A stretch of DNA of 64,000 bases, taken from positions 29,424 to 93,423 of the forward strand of contig NZ_LOHS01000164.1 of NCBI RefSeq assembly GCF_001642995.1. Reading direction: 5' to 3'. This document shows, piece after piece, positions 1-8,148 of this stretch. This DNA is from Streptomyces jeddahensis (GTDB lineage: Bacteria; Actinomycetota; Actinomycetes; Streptomycetales; Streptomycetaceae). The notes below the pieces were generated by a model. That model made no database searches. It saw only the letters and a list, made by a program, of their open reading frames with translations, and was not told the DNA's origin. A program made the position numbers and the translations under genes. Position 1 is the stretch's first letter. The number at the start of each line of letters is the position of its first letter.

Positions 1-1
1 G

Positions 2-2116
2 GAGGACGTCACAGTCGCGGACCTGATCGCCACGGTCGAGGCCACCGGCTACACCGCCCAGGAGGCCCAGCCCGAGCCCGTAAGCACCAGCGAGTCCGCG
101 TCCGGTGCGGGCTCGGCGCGGGAGGAGGGCGTCGAACTGCGGCCGCTGCGACAGCGGTTGACCGCCGCCGTCGTCCTGACCGTTCCCGTGATCGCAATGG
201 CCATGGTGCCGGCGCTGCAGTTCGAGTACTGGCAGTGGCTTTCGCTGACCCTGGCGGCGCCCGTGGTGACGTATGCCGCCTGGCCGTTCCACAAGGCCGC
301 CTGGACCAACGCCAAGCACGGCGCCGCCACCATGGACACGCTGATCTCCGTCGGCACGTCGGCGGCGTTCCTGTGGTCGCTGTGGGCGCTGTTCTTCGGC
401 ACGGCCGGTACGCCCGGCATGACGCACCCCTTCGAGTTCACCATCGCCCGCACCGACGGCGCCGGGAACATCTACCTGGAGGCCGCCGCCGGTGTCACGG
501 CGTTCATCCTGGCCGGGCGGTACTTCGAGGCGCGGTCGAAGCGGAAGGCGGGGGCGGCGCTGAAGGCTCTGCTGGAGCTGGGCGCCAAGGACGTCACGGT
601 GCTGCGCGACGGCCGCGAGGAGCTCATCGCGGTCGGCGAGTTGAAGGTCGGCGACCGGTTCCTGGTACGGCCCGGTGAGAAGATCGCCACCGATGGTGTG
701 GTCGTCGAGGGGTCGTCCGCCGTGGACGCCTCCATGCTCACCGGCGAGTCGGCGCCGGTCGAGGTCGGCACGGGCGACAGCGTCACCGGGGCCACGCTGA
801 ACGCCGGCGGCCGCCTGGTCGTCGAGGCCACCCGCGTCGGCGCCGACACCCAGCTCGCCCGCATGGCCAAGCTGGTGGAGGACGCGCAGAACGGCAAGGC
901 CGCCGCCCAGCGGCTCGCCGACAAGATCTCCGCGGTCTTCGTCCCCATCGTGATCGCCCTGGCGCTCGGCACCCTCGGCTTCTGGCTCGGCAACGGCGCG
1001 GGCCTGACCGCCGCCTTCACCGCCGCGGTCGCCGTCCTGATCATCGCCTGCCCCTGCGCCCTGGGCCTGGCCACGCCGACCGCCCTCATGGTCGGCACGG
1101 GGCGCGGCGCCCAGCTCGGCATCCTCATCAAGGGACCCGAGGTCCTGGAGACCACGCGCAAGGCCGACACCATCGTCCTGGACAAGACCGGCACCGTCAC
1201 CACCGGCAAGATGACCCTGCTCGCCGTCCACACCGCCGAAGGCACCGACGAGGCGGAGGTCCTGCGCCTGGCGGGCGCCCTGGAGCACTCCTCCGAGCAC
1301 CCCATCGCCCAGGCCGTCGCCTCCGGCGCCGCCGCCCGCATCGGCACCCTGCCCGCCCCCGAGGACTTCGCGAACATCCCCGGCCTCGGCGTCCAGGGCA
1401 TCGTCGACGGGCACGCCGTCCTCGTCGGCCGCGAGCAGCTGCTCGCCGAGTGGGCCATCACCCTGCCGGTGGAGCTGCAGCGCGCCAAGGCCGAGGCGGA
1501 GGCCAAGGGCCGTACGGCCATCGCGGTCGCCTGGGACGGCGAAGCCCGCGCCGTCCTGGAGGTCGCCGACGCCATCAAGGAGACCAGCCCGGAGGCCATC
1601 AAGCGGCTGCGCGCCCTCGGCCTGACGCCCATCCTGCTGACCGGTGACAACAAGGCGGTCGCCGAGGCGGTCGCTGCGGAGGTGGGCATCGCTCCCGAGC
1701 ACGTGATCGCCGAGGTCATGCCGCAGGACAAGGTCGACGTCATCAAGCGCCTGCAGAGCGAGGGCCGTTCGGTCGCGATGGTCGGCGACGGCGTCAACGA
1801 CGCGGCCGCACTGGCCCAGGCCGACCTGGGCCTGGCGATGGGAACGGGTACGGACGCCGCGATCGAGGCCGGCGACCTGACGCTGGTGCGGGGCGACCTG
1901 AGGATCGCGGCGGACGCCATCCGCCTGTCCCGCAAGACGCTCGCCACCATCAAGTCCAACCTCTTCTGGGCCTTCGCCTACAACGTCGCCGCCCTGCCGC
2001 TCGCCGCCGCCGGCCTGCTCAACCCGATGATCGCGGGCGCGGCCATGGCCTTCTCCTCGGTCTTCGTGGTCGGCAACAGCCTCAGGCTGCGCGGCTTCCA
2101 GCCCGCCGACCGGTAG
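2..2116 (+). CDS. copA: Copper-translocating P1B-type ATPase (5' partial)
   Basis: Exports Cu(I) across the cytoplasmic membrane at the expense of ATP. The frame is open from the window edge, so the start is outside; 704 residues are visible. The first 20 residues are the end of a heavy-metal-associated domain (ending ATVEATGYTA), so at least one HMA domain lies upstream. In order: actuator TGES near residue 247, the transmembrane CPC metal site near 350, phosphorylation DKTGT near 394, the P1B-specific SEHP in the N-domain, and GDGVND near 595, followed by the last helix pair. All catalytic motifs are intact. The CPC motif and HMA domain identify the copper/silver subgroup. An MFS exporter behind a CsoR-like operator follows 100 bp downstream. 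Confidence 0.96.
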   Translation, partial: EDVTVADLIATVEATGYTAQEAQPEPVSTSESASGAGSAREEGVELRPLRQRLTAAVVLTVPVIAMAMVPALQFEYWQWLSLTLAAPVVTYAAWPFHKAAWTNAKHGAATMDTLISVGTSAAFLWSLWALFFGTAGTPGMTHPFEFTIARTDGAGNIYLEAAAGVTAFILAGRYFEARSKRKAGAALKALLELGAKDVTVLRDGREELIAVGELKVGDRFLVRPGEKIATDGVVVEGSSAVDASMLTGESAPVEVGTGDSVTGATLNAGGRLVVEATRVGADTQLARMAKLVEDAQNGKAAAQRLADKISAVFVPIVIALALGTLGFWLGNGAGLTAAFTAAVAVLIIACPCALGLATPTALMVGTGRGAQLGILIKGPEVLETTRKADTIVLDKTGTVTTGKMTLLAVHTAEGTDEAEVLRLAGALEHSSEHPIAQAVASGAAARIGTLPAPEDFANIPGLGVQGIVDGHAVLVGREQLLAEWAITLPVELQRAKAEAEAKGRTAIAVAWDGEARAVLEVADAIKETSPEAIKRLRALGLTPILLTGDNKAVAEAVAAEVGIAPEHVIAEVMPQDKVDVIKRLQSEGRSVAMVGDGVNDAAALAQADLGLAMGTGTDAAIEAGDLTLVRGDLRIAADAIRLSRKTLATIKSNLFWAFAYNVAALPLAAAGLLNPMIAGAAMAFSSVFVVGNSLRLRGFQPADR

Positions 2117-2185
2117 TCCACCGACTGCACCAGCACGCGAACCCCCACCCTCTTTCCCCACCGGGGGGACACGTGCCTGCCCTTA

Positions 2186-2202
2186 ATACCCCTTGGGCGT
2201 AT
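2186..2202. promoter_or_regulatory. CsoR-like copper operator upstream of the MFS gene
   Basis: ATACCCCTTGGGCGTAT is a near-palindrome (6 of 8 base pairs across the centre) shaped like the ATACCC..GGGTAT boxes bound by the copper repressor CsoR in Streptomyces. It ends 17 bp before the MFS start codon and just 5' of its ribosome binding site. Regulation by copper is inferred from the motif and from copA next door. Confidence 0.5.
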
Positions 2203-2219
2203 ATCGGAGAGGAAAAGCA

Positions 2220-3653
2220 ATGCCACCCGTCAACCCTCGGCGCTGGTGGGCGCTGATCGTGCTCGCCACCGCCCAGTTCATGGTCATCATGGACACCTCG
2301 ATCATCGGAGTCGCGCTCCCCGAGATGCAGAGAAACCTCGGTTTCTCGCAGGGCGAGCTGCAATGGGTCTTCAACGCCTACGTCATCGCCTTCGGCGGAC
2401 TGCTGCTCCTCGGCGGGCGCCTGTCCGACCTGCTCGGCGCCCGCAGGGTGTTCACCGCCGGCTGGACCGTGCTGATTGCGGGCTCGGTCGTGGCGGCCGC
2501 CGCGCAGACGGCGTGGGTCGAGGTCGTCGGCCGGGCCGTCCAAGGCGTCGGGGGCGCGCTCATCGCGCCCTCCGCGATGACCCTGCTGATGATGCTCTTC
2601 GCCCACGACCCCAAGGAACTCGCCAGGGCCATGGCCCTCTACGGCGCCGCGGCCCCCGCGGGCGGCACCGCGGGCGTCTTCCTCGGCGGCGTCTTCACCG
2701 AGTGGCTCAGCTGGCCCTGGGTGTTCATCATCTACATCCCGATCGGCCTCGCCACCCTCGCGGCCGTCAAGCTGCTGCCGGCCGTCGCCCCGAAGCGGGG
2801 TGCGGTCGACGTGCTCGGCGCTACCGCGGTCACCGCCGGACTTGCCCTCGCCGTCTTCGCCCTCGTACGGGCCCCGGAAGTCGGCTGGGGCTCCACGCAG
2901 ACGGTACTCGAACTCGTCGGCGCCGCCGCCCTGCTGGTCCTCTTCTTCGTAATCCAGAAGTCCGTGGGCCAGCCGCTGATGCCGCTCGCTATCTGGCGCG
3001 TGCCACGGCTGGGCTCGGCGAACCTGGCGATGACGCTGCTCGGCGCCGCGTGGATCCCGATGTGGTACTTCCTCAACCTCTACCTCCAGCAGGTGCTCGG
3101 ATACGGGGCGTTCGCCTCGGGCGCCGCGCTGCTGCCGATGACCGTCCTGCTGATGGTCTTCATGACCGCGATCACGGCGCGGCTGCTGGCCCGCTTCGGC
3201 GCCAAGCCGCTCATCGGCGGCGGCCTGCTCGTCCTCGCCGCCGGTCTGCTGTGGCTGTCGGCCGTCGAACCGACCGGCACCTTCGCAGTAGACGTCCTGC
3301 CGGCCTCGCTCGTCGCCGCGCTCGGCATGTCGCTGGCGTACATTCCCGCGATGATGGCCGCCATGTCCGGCGCCCCAGCCGAGCAGGCAGGACTGGCCTC
3401 CGGCATCGTCAACACCACCTACCAGGTCGGCTCTGCGCTCGGGCTCGCCGCGCTCACCGCGCTCGCCACCTCAATGGGCGCGGAGGAACTCGGCAACCTC
3501 CCCGCTCTTACCAACGGCTTCAGCGCTGCATTCACCGGCGCCGCGATCGTCGCCGCGGTCGGTGGACTCACCACGCTGCTCGTGATGCGTTCGCAGAATG
3601 CGGTCACCGCTCAACAGCCGCAGCGGGGCGCGCAAGAACAGGCGCACGTCTAG
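2220..3653 (+). CDS. MFS transporter, DHA2 (14-TM drug:H+ antiporter) family
   Basis: A 477-residue multidrug-type exporter of the EmrB/QacA class. The N-terminus carries the family signature WWALIVLATAQFMVIMDTSI, with the membrane-embedded D, followed by the motif A loop GGRLSDLLGARRVF and about 14 hydrophobic segments; the last residues are a charged cytoplasmic tail. The ATG at 2220 is chosen over an upstream TTG because GGAGAGG lies 7 bases before it. Substrate cannot be read from sequence. The CsoR-like operator just upstream and the copper ATPase before it suggest copper-linked expression. A perfect hairpin follows the stop codon. Confidence 0.92.
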   Translation: MPPVNPRRWWALIVLATAQFMVIMDTSIIGVALPEMQRNLGFSQGELQWVFNAYVIAFGGLLLLGGRLSDLLGARRVFTAGWTVLIAGSVVAAAAQTAWVEVVGRAVQGVGGALIAPSAMTLLMMLFAHDPKELARAMALYGAAAPAGGTAGVFLGGVFTEWLSWPWVFIIYIPIGLATLAAVKLLPAVAPKRGAVDVLGATAVTAGLALAVFALVRAPEVGWGSTQTVLELVGAAALLVLFFVIQKSVGQPLMPLAIWRVPRLGSANLAMTLLGAAWIPMWYFLNLYLQQVLGYGAFASGAALLPMTVLLMVFMTAITARLLARFGAKPLIGGGLLVLAAGLLWLSAVEPTGTFAVDVLPASLVAALGMSLAYIPAMMAAMSGAPAEQAGLASGIVNTTYQVGSALGLAALTALATSMGAEELGNLPALTNGFSAAFTGAAIVAAVGGLTTLLVMRSQNAVTAQQPQRGAQEQAHV

Positions 3654-3656
3654 GGC

Positions 3657-3683
3657 GTCGGCTGCCGCCACACGGCAGCCGAC
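3657..3683 (+). terminator. Hairpin after the MFS gene
   Basis: Perfect 11-bp stem GTCGGCTGCCG / CGGCAGCCGAC with a CCACA loop, three bases after the MFS stop codon. There is no U-tract, as is usual in Streptomyces terminators. Confidence 0.65.
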
Positions 3684-3686
3684 CGC

Positions 3687-3975
3687 GCCGAGGAGCTGGG
3701 CCAGCAGCTTCAGCCGGCCCAGGCGGAGCGGGAGGAGCTGGCGATCGCTGAACGGGTGCTGCACCGTCTGGCCGGGCAGGACCGGGTCGAGGCGGAGGCC
3801 GCCGCCCGGGCGGCTCCGATGAAAGCGCAGGTGAGAGGGCGTGCGGCGCTGCTGATCCCGCACCATGGAGACAGTCTCGACGAGACCGCGCTGCCCGTGA
3901 CAACCGTAGGATGCCGGCGATCCTTTGCGGGCCGCCGACGGCCCCATGCAGGTCAGAGCCGCGGGCGAGGAGTTA
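3687..3975 (+). pseudogene. Decayed coiled-coil accessory protein (frameshifted)
   Basis: Two reading frames together give one recognisable protein. The first (from 3687) encodes a charged coiled coil (AEELGQQL, then AEREELAIAERVLHRLAGQD) and a segment GRAALLIPHHG..DETALP. The second frame (from about 3925) continues with LRAADGPMQVRAAGEELV. From memory this matches a Streptomyces hypothetical family of about 150-200 residues with coiled coil, LLIPHR..DETALP and a winged-helix-like tail. The frame change falls near 3900-3920, no start codon is evident and the 3' end runs into unrelated sequence. Function of the intact family is unknown to me. Confidence 0.5.
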
Positions 3976-3999
3976 GTGAGGCCGCCCGGAACCGCCCGC

Positions 4000-4210
4000 T
4001 CACCCGCTCTGGCCCAGGAAGCCGGCCAGCAGCGCGTCGTCCCATATCTGCGCTTCGATGTACCGCTCGGGCCCTTGGCTTCCGTCGGGGTTCCAGTCCT
4101 GCGGCAGACCGTACTCATCGATCAGTTGGAAGATCTCGTCCCTGGTGTACACCTGGCCTCGGTATGGCCTTCCATCGCTGCACCGCATCGTCGGGAACAG
4201 ATCGCCATAG
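4000..4210 (-). pseudogene. Hypothetical protein, 5' end cut off by a TnpB element
   Basis: The minus-strand frame is open from the transposon end at 4210/4211 to a stop at 4000. An internal ATG at 4188 would give 62 residues, but sensible coding continues upstream of it (YGDLFPTMRCSDGRPYRGQ) right up to the TnpB element end. The rest (TRDEIFQLIDEYGLPQDWNP) has normal protein composition rather than the Arg/Pro-rich look of shadow frames. I read this as the 3' part of a gene whose 5' part was displaced by the insertion. No family recognised. Confidence 0.5.
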
Positions 4211-4239
4211 TTGAATCCTCCCCTCCTTGAAGGGAGGGG
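4211..4239 (-). repeat. Right end of the truncated TnpB element (hairpin plus TCAA)
   Basis: On the minus strand a hairpin with arms CCCCTCC and GGAGGGG around a TTCA core is followed by AGGATTCAA. The complete element at 25-26.4 kb ends the same way (hairpin with TTCA loop, GAGGA, TCAA). TCAA is also the right cleavage site of IS608, so the element end is placed at 4211. Confidence 0.55.
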
Positions 4240-4248
4240 ATCCCTGGC

Positions 4249-4842
4249 TCAGGCTGCCTCTTGGAGCAGCGCTCCAGGTGGTCTTCCGCCATCAGCGCCA
4301 GCCGGGTTGAGACCAGCCCGGACGAGCATCACGCGTGCGGAGTTCTTGTCCCGTGGTGACACGGTTCCGCAGGCGGTGCAGGTGTAGGTGCGCTCACCCA
4401 GCGGCAGTGCGTGCTTGGCTCTCGCATCGCAGTGCGCGCAGTCCATCGTGGTGTGCGCGGGATGTACGAGGCGGATGTCTCGCCCATGCTTGCGGCCCAT
4501 CTCGATCAGAGCGGCCTTGGTGGCGCCGATGGCGGCGTCGGCGGCCTTGCGTGCCATGGTGCTCTTGGCCAGGAACTTCGGGCGGAAGTCCTCGACGGCG
4601 ATGGCGTCGTGGTCGCAGACAACCTTCTTGGCCCACTTACGGCCCGTGTCCTCACGCTGCCTGGCGACCTTCTTGTACGCCTTCGCCCGCCACTTCTTCG
4701 CCTCCCGGTAGCCCTTCGAGGCCACCTGGCCCTTCTTCGGCTTGCGGCGGGCCATCATCCGGTCGTACCGGGTCAGCTTCGTCTGGGCCTTCTTGCCGTG
4801 CTCGGCGTGCGGCAGGTCGTGCATCCCGGCCCGCCGTGCCAT
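4249..4842 (-). pseudogene. tnpB: TnpB (RNA-guided nuclease of IS200/IS605 group), N-terminally truncated
   Basis: About 190 residues of the C-terminal half remain of a family of roughly 370-400. Family-like sequence starts at DLPHAEHGK. The RuvC-II glutamate (AVEDFRPKFLAKS), the zinc ribbon (CAHC then CTAC) and the RuvC-III aspartate (SPRDKNSAR) are present; the RuvC-I aspartate and the N-terminal wedge/recognition domains are gone, so it cannot cleave DNA. Upstream of about 4824 the frame stays open but no longer resembles TnpB. Its right end and flanking gene remnant lie downstream. It belongs to a different TnpB subgroup from the intact copy at 25.2 kb. Confidence 0.85.
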
Positions 4843-5036
4843 GGAGTCCCCGGCCCAGACGCCATGACATCCCCAACCCTCCGAAGGACCATACGCACGA
4901 CCGCCGCACACACGTACACCGACCCCACAGTCACCACGCCAACCAGCGACCACCGGTACGCCTGTTCGCATGCGAAAGAGCCCTCTCCAGCTGCTGACCA
5001 GGCCGCGGCCGGTAGTTCAGAGGTCAGTCCCTGGCC

Positions 5037-5846
5037 TCACTCGGCGCGCTGTCCGACACGCAGGACGCTCAGATAACGGCGTGATGCTCGGTCGCCCATC
5101 CGCGTGCGGATGCGCTCGGCGATGGCGTCGAGCAGGGGCTCACGGACGTCGCGGTCGAGCCTGCGATACGGCGACAACGAGCGAAGATGATCGGCAAAGC
5201 CGTCACCGTTGAACCACTGAACGGTTGGATACCAGCGCACGATCGCCTGGCCGAATAATCCTCCGGGATCCTCGACCAGTCCCCAGCCCTCGTCGGTGGT
5301 GCGCACGTCGTCCTCCAGGGGCGGATGACCCCAGTCGGGGTTCCCGGGGCAGAACCGCTCGTGGAGATCGGCGGTCTCGGCGTACACCTCCGGCTCTCCC
5401 GGCCGGCGGACAACGACGTGGCCGAGCAGCGCCATCCAACCTCCGGGAGAGAGCACGTCGTGCGCTCGCTGCCAGCCAATCGACGGGTCGACCCAGTGCC
5501 ACGACGACGCAGCCACGAGAACATCGAAGCGTCGACCGCGGTCGTCCCACTCCTCAAACGTCGACGTCTCGACTTCGACGTTGCGGAAGGAGGCCATCCG
5601 GCGGCGAGCGAGTGCGGCCATGTCCGCGCCCGCCTCGACGGCGGTCACTGAGCATCCGAGCGCTGCCAGCGAACGCGTCGCCTGACCGGTACCGCAGCCC
5701 ACCTCCAGCACAGACGACCTTTCGTCCATGCCGGTGACGGCGACAAGGTCCGCGAACAGCTCGTCGGGGTACCCCGGCCGGACCCGGTCGTAGAGCTCGG
5801 GCACCTCGTTGAACACCCGGCCGAGGTCGTGAGGATTCGGGCGCAT
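5037..5846 (-). CDS. Class I SAM-dependent methyltransferase
   Basis: About 269 residues. Motif I is clear (SVLEVGCGTGQATRSLAALG), followed by the acidic residue of the second strand (VTAVEAGADM), motif II (FDVLVAASSWHWVD) and LSPGGWMALLG. The opening (FNEVPELYDRVRPGYP) is typical of a small-molecule methyltransferase family common in actinomycetes; the substrate is unknown. The ATG at 5846 fits the family N-terminus; a GTG at 5867 or ATG at 5891 would add a few residues and no candidate has a strong ribosome binding site. It stands alone between the truncated TnpB element and the DUF3291 gene. Confidence 0.85.
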   Translation of the reverse strand: MRPNPHDLGRVFNEVPELYDRVRPGYPDELFADLVAVTGMDERSSVLEVGCGTGQATRSLAALGCSVTAVEAGADMAALARRRMASFRNVEVETSTFEEWDDRGRRFDVLVAASSWHWVDPSIGWQRAHDVLSPGGWMALLGHVVVRRPGEPEVYAETADLHERFCPGNPDWGHPPLEDDVRTTDEGWGLVEDPGGLFGQAIVRWYPTVQWFNGDGFADHLRSLSPYRRLDRDVREPLLDAIAERIRTRMGDRASRRYLSVLRVGQRAE

Positions 5847-5992
5847 CGTCGGGGGGTCATCAGTCACGAGCGCACAACCTATGAGGCTCATCCACGGAGA
5901 CGCCACTGGATTACCGGCAGCCGCCGGCGCGCCGCCGCCGGCAGTTCAGAGAAGCAGGCGTGCTCGCGGACGCATGGGGTGCCGAAGTCGCC

Positions 5993-6547
5993 CTACACCG
6001 CCGCAGCGTCCCCGGCCGACGCCGGCCGCGCGCTCCGGGCGGCCGGCTCACGCTGCGCCGGCGGCACGTCCTTAAGGTGCTGGGCGGCCTCGGCGGCGGT
6101 GTAGGAGGAGGCGAAGGTGAACGCGCGTGGGGACGGCCCGTGCGCCTGCAGGTCCGCCAGCCGCTCCAGGGCCTCGCCGACGCTCGGGAGATGACCGGCG
6201 GGGACCCACCAGAGCACCAGATGCGCCTCGACGTGCCGCTCGAACCATTCGCGTCGCCGCCGCATCACCTCCAGGTGCCCGCTGCGATAGGTGAAGTCCC
6301 ACAGGGCCTCCTGGGTCTCCCACACCGTCAGGTTGACGATGACGTCCTCTCCCGCCGGGCGCAGGGCGGTGGCGTCGGCCGCCCCCTCCTCCACGAGCCG
6401 CCACACGAAGCCGGGCGCGCCGTCAGCGGCGGCGTTGACCGGGTCGAGCATCTCGACGAACGGCGCCATGCGCGGGTCATCGAGGGGGTGGCGAAGCGTG
6501 GCGACGTTGAGTTCGGCGAGGTGGGCGCCATGCGCGGATGCGGTCAT
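5993..6547 (-). CDS. DUF3291 domain-containing protein
   Basis: 184 residues, no signal peptide. The dimeric alpha-beta-barrel-like DUF3291 core is recognisable from HLAELNVATLRHP, PGFVWRLVEEG, VIVNLTVWETQEALWDFTYR and the WFERH..HLVLWWVPAGHLPS stretch. The biochemical role of DUF3291 is not established; its fold resembles antibiotic-biosynthesis monooxygenases. The tail after about residue 160 is Ala/Pro-rich. The ATG at 6547 is used; it lies 31 bp after the stop of the HTH gene, so the two are probably co-transcribed and this may be the regulator's effector. Confidence 0.82.
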   Translation of the reverse strand: MTASAHGAHLAELNVATLRHPLDDPRMAPFVEMLDPVNAAADGAPGFVWRLVEEGAADATALRPAGEDVIVNLTVWETQEALWDFTYRSGHLEVMRRRREWFERHVEAHLVLWWVPAGHLPSVGEALERLADLQAHGPSPRAFTFASSYTAAEAAQHLKDVPPAQREPAARSARPASAGDAAAV

Positions 6548-6578
6548 GGCCACATCCCAGCACGGCCCCCCTTCTATG

Positions 6579-7268
6579 TCAATCACGATTGTTTTTAGAA
6601 GTCTCGACCACCACACAGCACTCGCCCGGCCGGGCGTCCATGCGGGCACGGACGGGACCGTCCGTGCCGAGCAGCCCCTCCAGCAGCGCGAGATTCATGC
6701 CGCAGACGAGCGGCGGGAAGCGTTCGGCGACGGCATGGAAGGGGCAGTTGCGCATACGGACGACCCGCGCACCCGCCCCGGTCGCCCCCCCGGCGTCTTC
6801 GGCGCCTTCCAGGTACGGCTCGTAGCCGCGGGCGGCCAGCATCTCCATGGCCTCTTCGAGCCTGCCGCAAGGCGCCGCCGAGCCGCGCAGGGCCTCGCCA
6901 CGGCTCCGCGCGGCCGCCCAGAGCCCGGCGTCCAGCCCGGCCTGCTCGGCGGCCTCAGCGAGCAGCTCGGCGGCGGTGCGGTAGTCGCGGGCGGGCAGCG
7001 ACACCGCCCGCTCGGCCCGCGCCCGCGTGTACACCTTGGCGGGACGGCCCGCCCCCGGCCCCGAGCGGCCCGTCAGGCGGCGGCTGCCGCTCTCCAGCAG
7101 CCCGGCCTCGGCCAGCCTGTCGAGATGGTGTGCAGCGAGCGTGCGCGCCACCCCGGCCGCCTCGGCGGCCTCGTTCCGGCCGACCTCGCGGCCCTGCGCC
7201 GCCACGTACTCGTACAGGCGGCGCCGCACCGGATCCTGCAACGCCGCGATCGCGTCGATGTCCTCCAC
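6579..7268 (-). CDS. HTH transcriptional regulator with C-terminal Cys cluster (ArsR/SufR-like)
   Basis: 229 residues. N-terminal winged helix: LQDPVRRRLYEYVAAQ, the recognition region NEAAEAAGVARTLAAHHLDRLAEAGLLE and a basic wing. The C-terminal half contains conserved-looking cysteines (MRNCPFHAV, PLVCGMNLAL, PGECCVVVE) arranged much like the metal or Fe-S ligands of SufR/DeoR-type regulators. A metal- or redox-responsive repressor is therefore likely, but the ligand is inferred. Followed directly by the DUF3291 gene. Confidence 0.82.
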   Translation of the reverse strand: MEDIDAIAALQDPVRRRLYEYVAAQGREVGRNEAAEAAGVARTLAAHHLDRLAEAGLLESGSRRLTGRSGPGAGRPAKVYTRARAERAVSLPARDYRTAAELLAEAAEQAGLDAGLWAAARSRGEALRGSAAPCGRLEEAMEMLAARGYEPYLEGAEDAGGATGAGARVVRMRNCPFHAVAERFPPLVCGMNLALLEGLLGTDGPVRARMDARPGECCVVVETSKNNRD

Positions 7269-7797
7269 CCCACCATTCTAGGAACAACACAAGTTGGAGA
7301 TAGAACCGGCAGGACGCGGCCCCCACAAGACATCCCAGCAATGCCCCAGCCGCGCCCTGACCCTCCTCCAAGAACCCCGCCCAGCGACCCCACAAACCCG
7401 GCGACCCCATCGCCCACCACGAAGGCATCTGGCGCCTTCCCCTCGAAGCGCGCCGCGACGACCTCCACACCGTCCCCGGCTTCATCGACCCAGGCGCCGC
7501 CACCTTCCTGGGTCGCCGGCACGTCCCGTATCGACGACGTTCTCGCCCGGCGCCCGTAACGCCGGGCGCAGTCGGGCGGGCGAGCGCCACGTCGGTCCGC
7601 CGCCGCGTCCGTTCAGCGGGCTCAAAGGCTCCAGATGGGCGCCCTTGACCCAAGACCCCAGCAGGTCGCGGTGCCGGGCCCACGATGTCCCGCCCCAGCC
7701 GACCACACCAGGGCCGGCGTGGCCACCGGCTCCGGCACAACTTCCGCACCATGGGCGGCGACGTGATCGGAGCGGCGGCCGCCTGGGTCAACATGAA
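7269..7797. other. 529-bp region without an intact gene
   Basis: Upstream region of the HTH gene followed by decayed sequence. On the plus strand around 7400-7545 a protein-like stretch can be read (HHEGIWRLPLEARRDDLHTV, then PGFIDPGAATFLGRRHVPY) that ends in Arg-rich noise. Another frame around 7735-7800 gives GGDVIGAAAAWVNMNW. Both look like fragments of unrelated genes; I cannot assign either. Confidence 0.4.
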
Positions 7798-8148
7798 CTG
7801 GCACGCCTGGACGACTGGTACCGGGGCGGCGGCTGGTACACCGACGGGGGCGGGCAGAAATTCGACTACTACAACGCCTGGGCACTGCTGTGGGCGCGCA
7901 TCGCCGGACCCCGTGCCGACACCGCACTCGTGGCGACGCACCGTGCCCGCCTGCGCGAGTTCCTCGACGTCCACCAGTACTTCTTCGGCTCCGACGGCGC
8001 ACCCGTCCACCAGGGCCGCTCCCTGACCTACCGCTTCGCCACCACCGCTCCCCTGTGGGCAGGCGCCCTCGCCGAGGCCACCCCGCTGCCGCCGGGCCGC
8101 ACCCGCCGCCTGGCCTCGGGCGCCCTGAAGCACTTCGCCGACCGCTGA
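7798..8148 (+). pseudogene. DUF2264 protein remnant, N-terminal piece, ends at a nonsense codon
   Basis: Reads LARLDDWYRGGGWYTDGGGQ, KFDYYNAWAL, REFLDVHQYFFGSDGAPVHQ, GRSLTYRFATTAPLWAG and stops at TGA 8146-8148. The same protein continues in the same frame after the stop (VPDEQGLLSLGWYRSFLPVA). This aligns with the DUF2264 protein at 41.9-43.6 kb (DGWYADG, AVPFGRSLAYRFAQG, LTQGYGYPNASVVEEY). The 5' half is missing. A single G-to-T change (GGA to TGA) would explain the internal stop. Confidence 0.72.
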
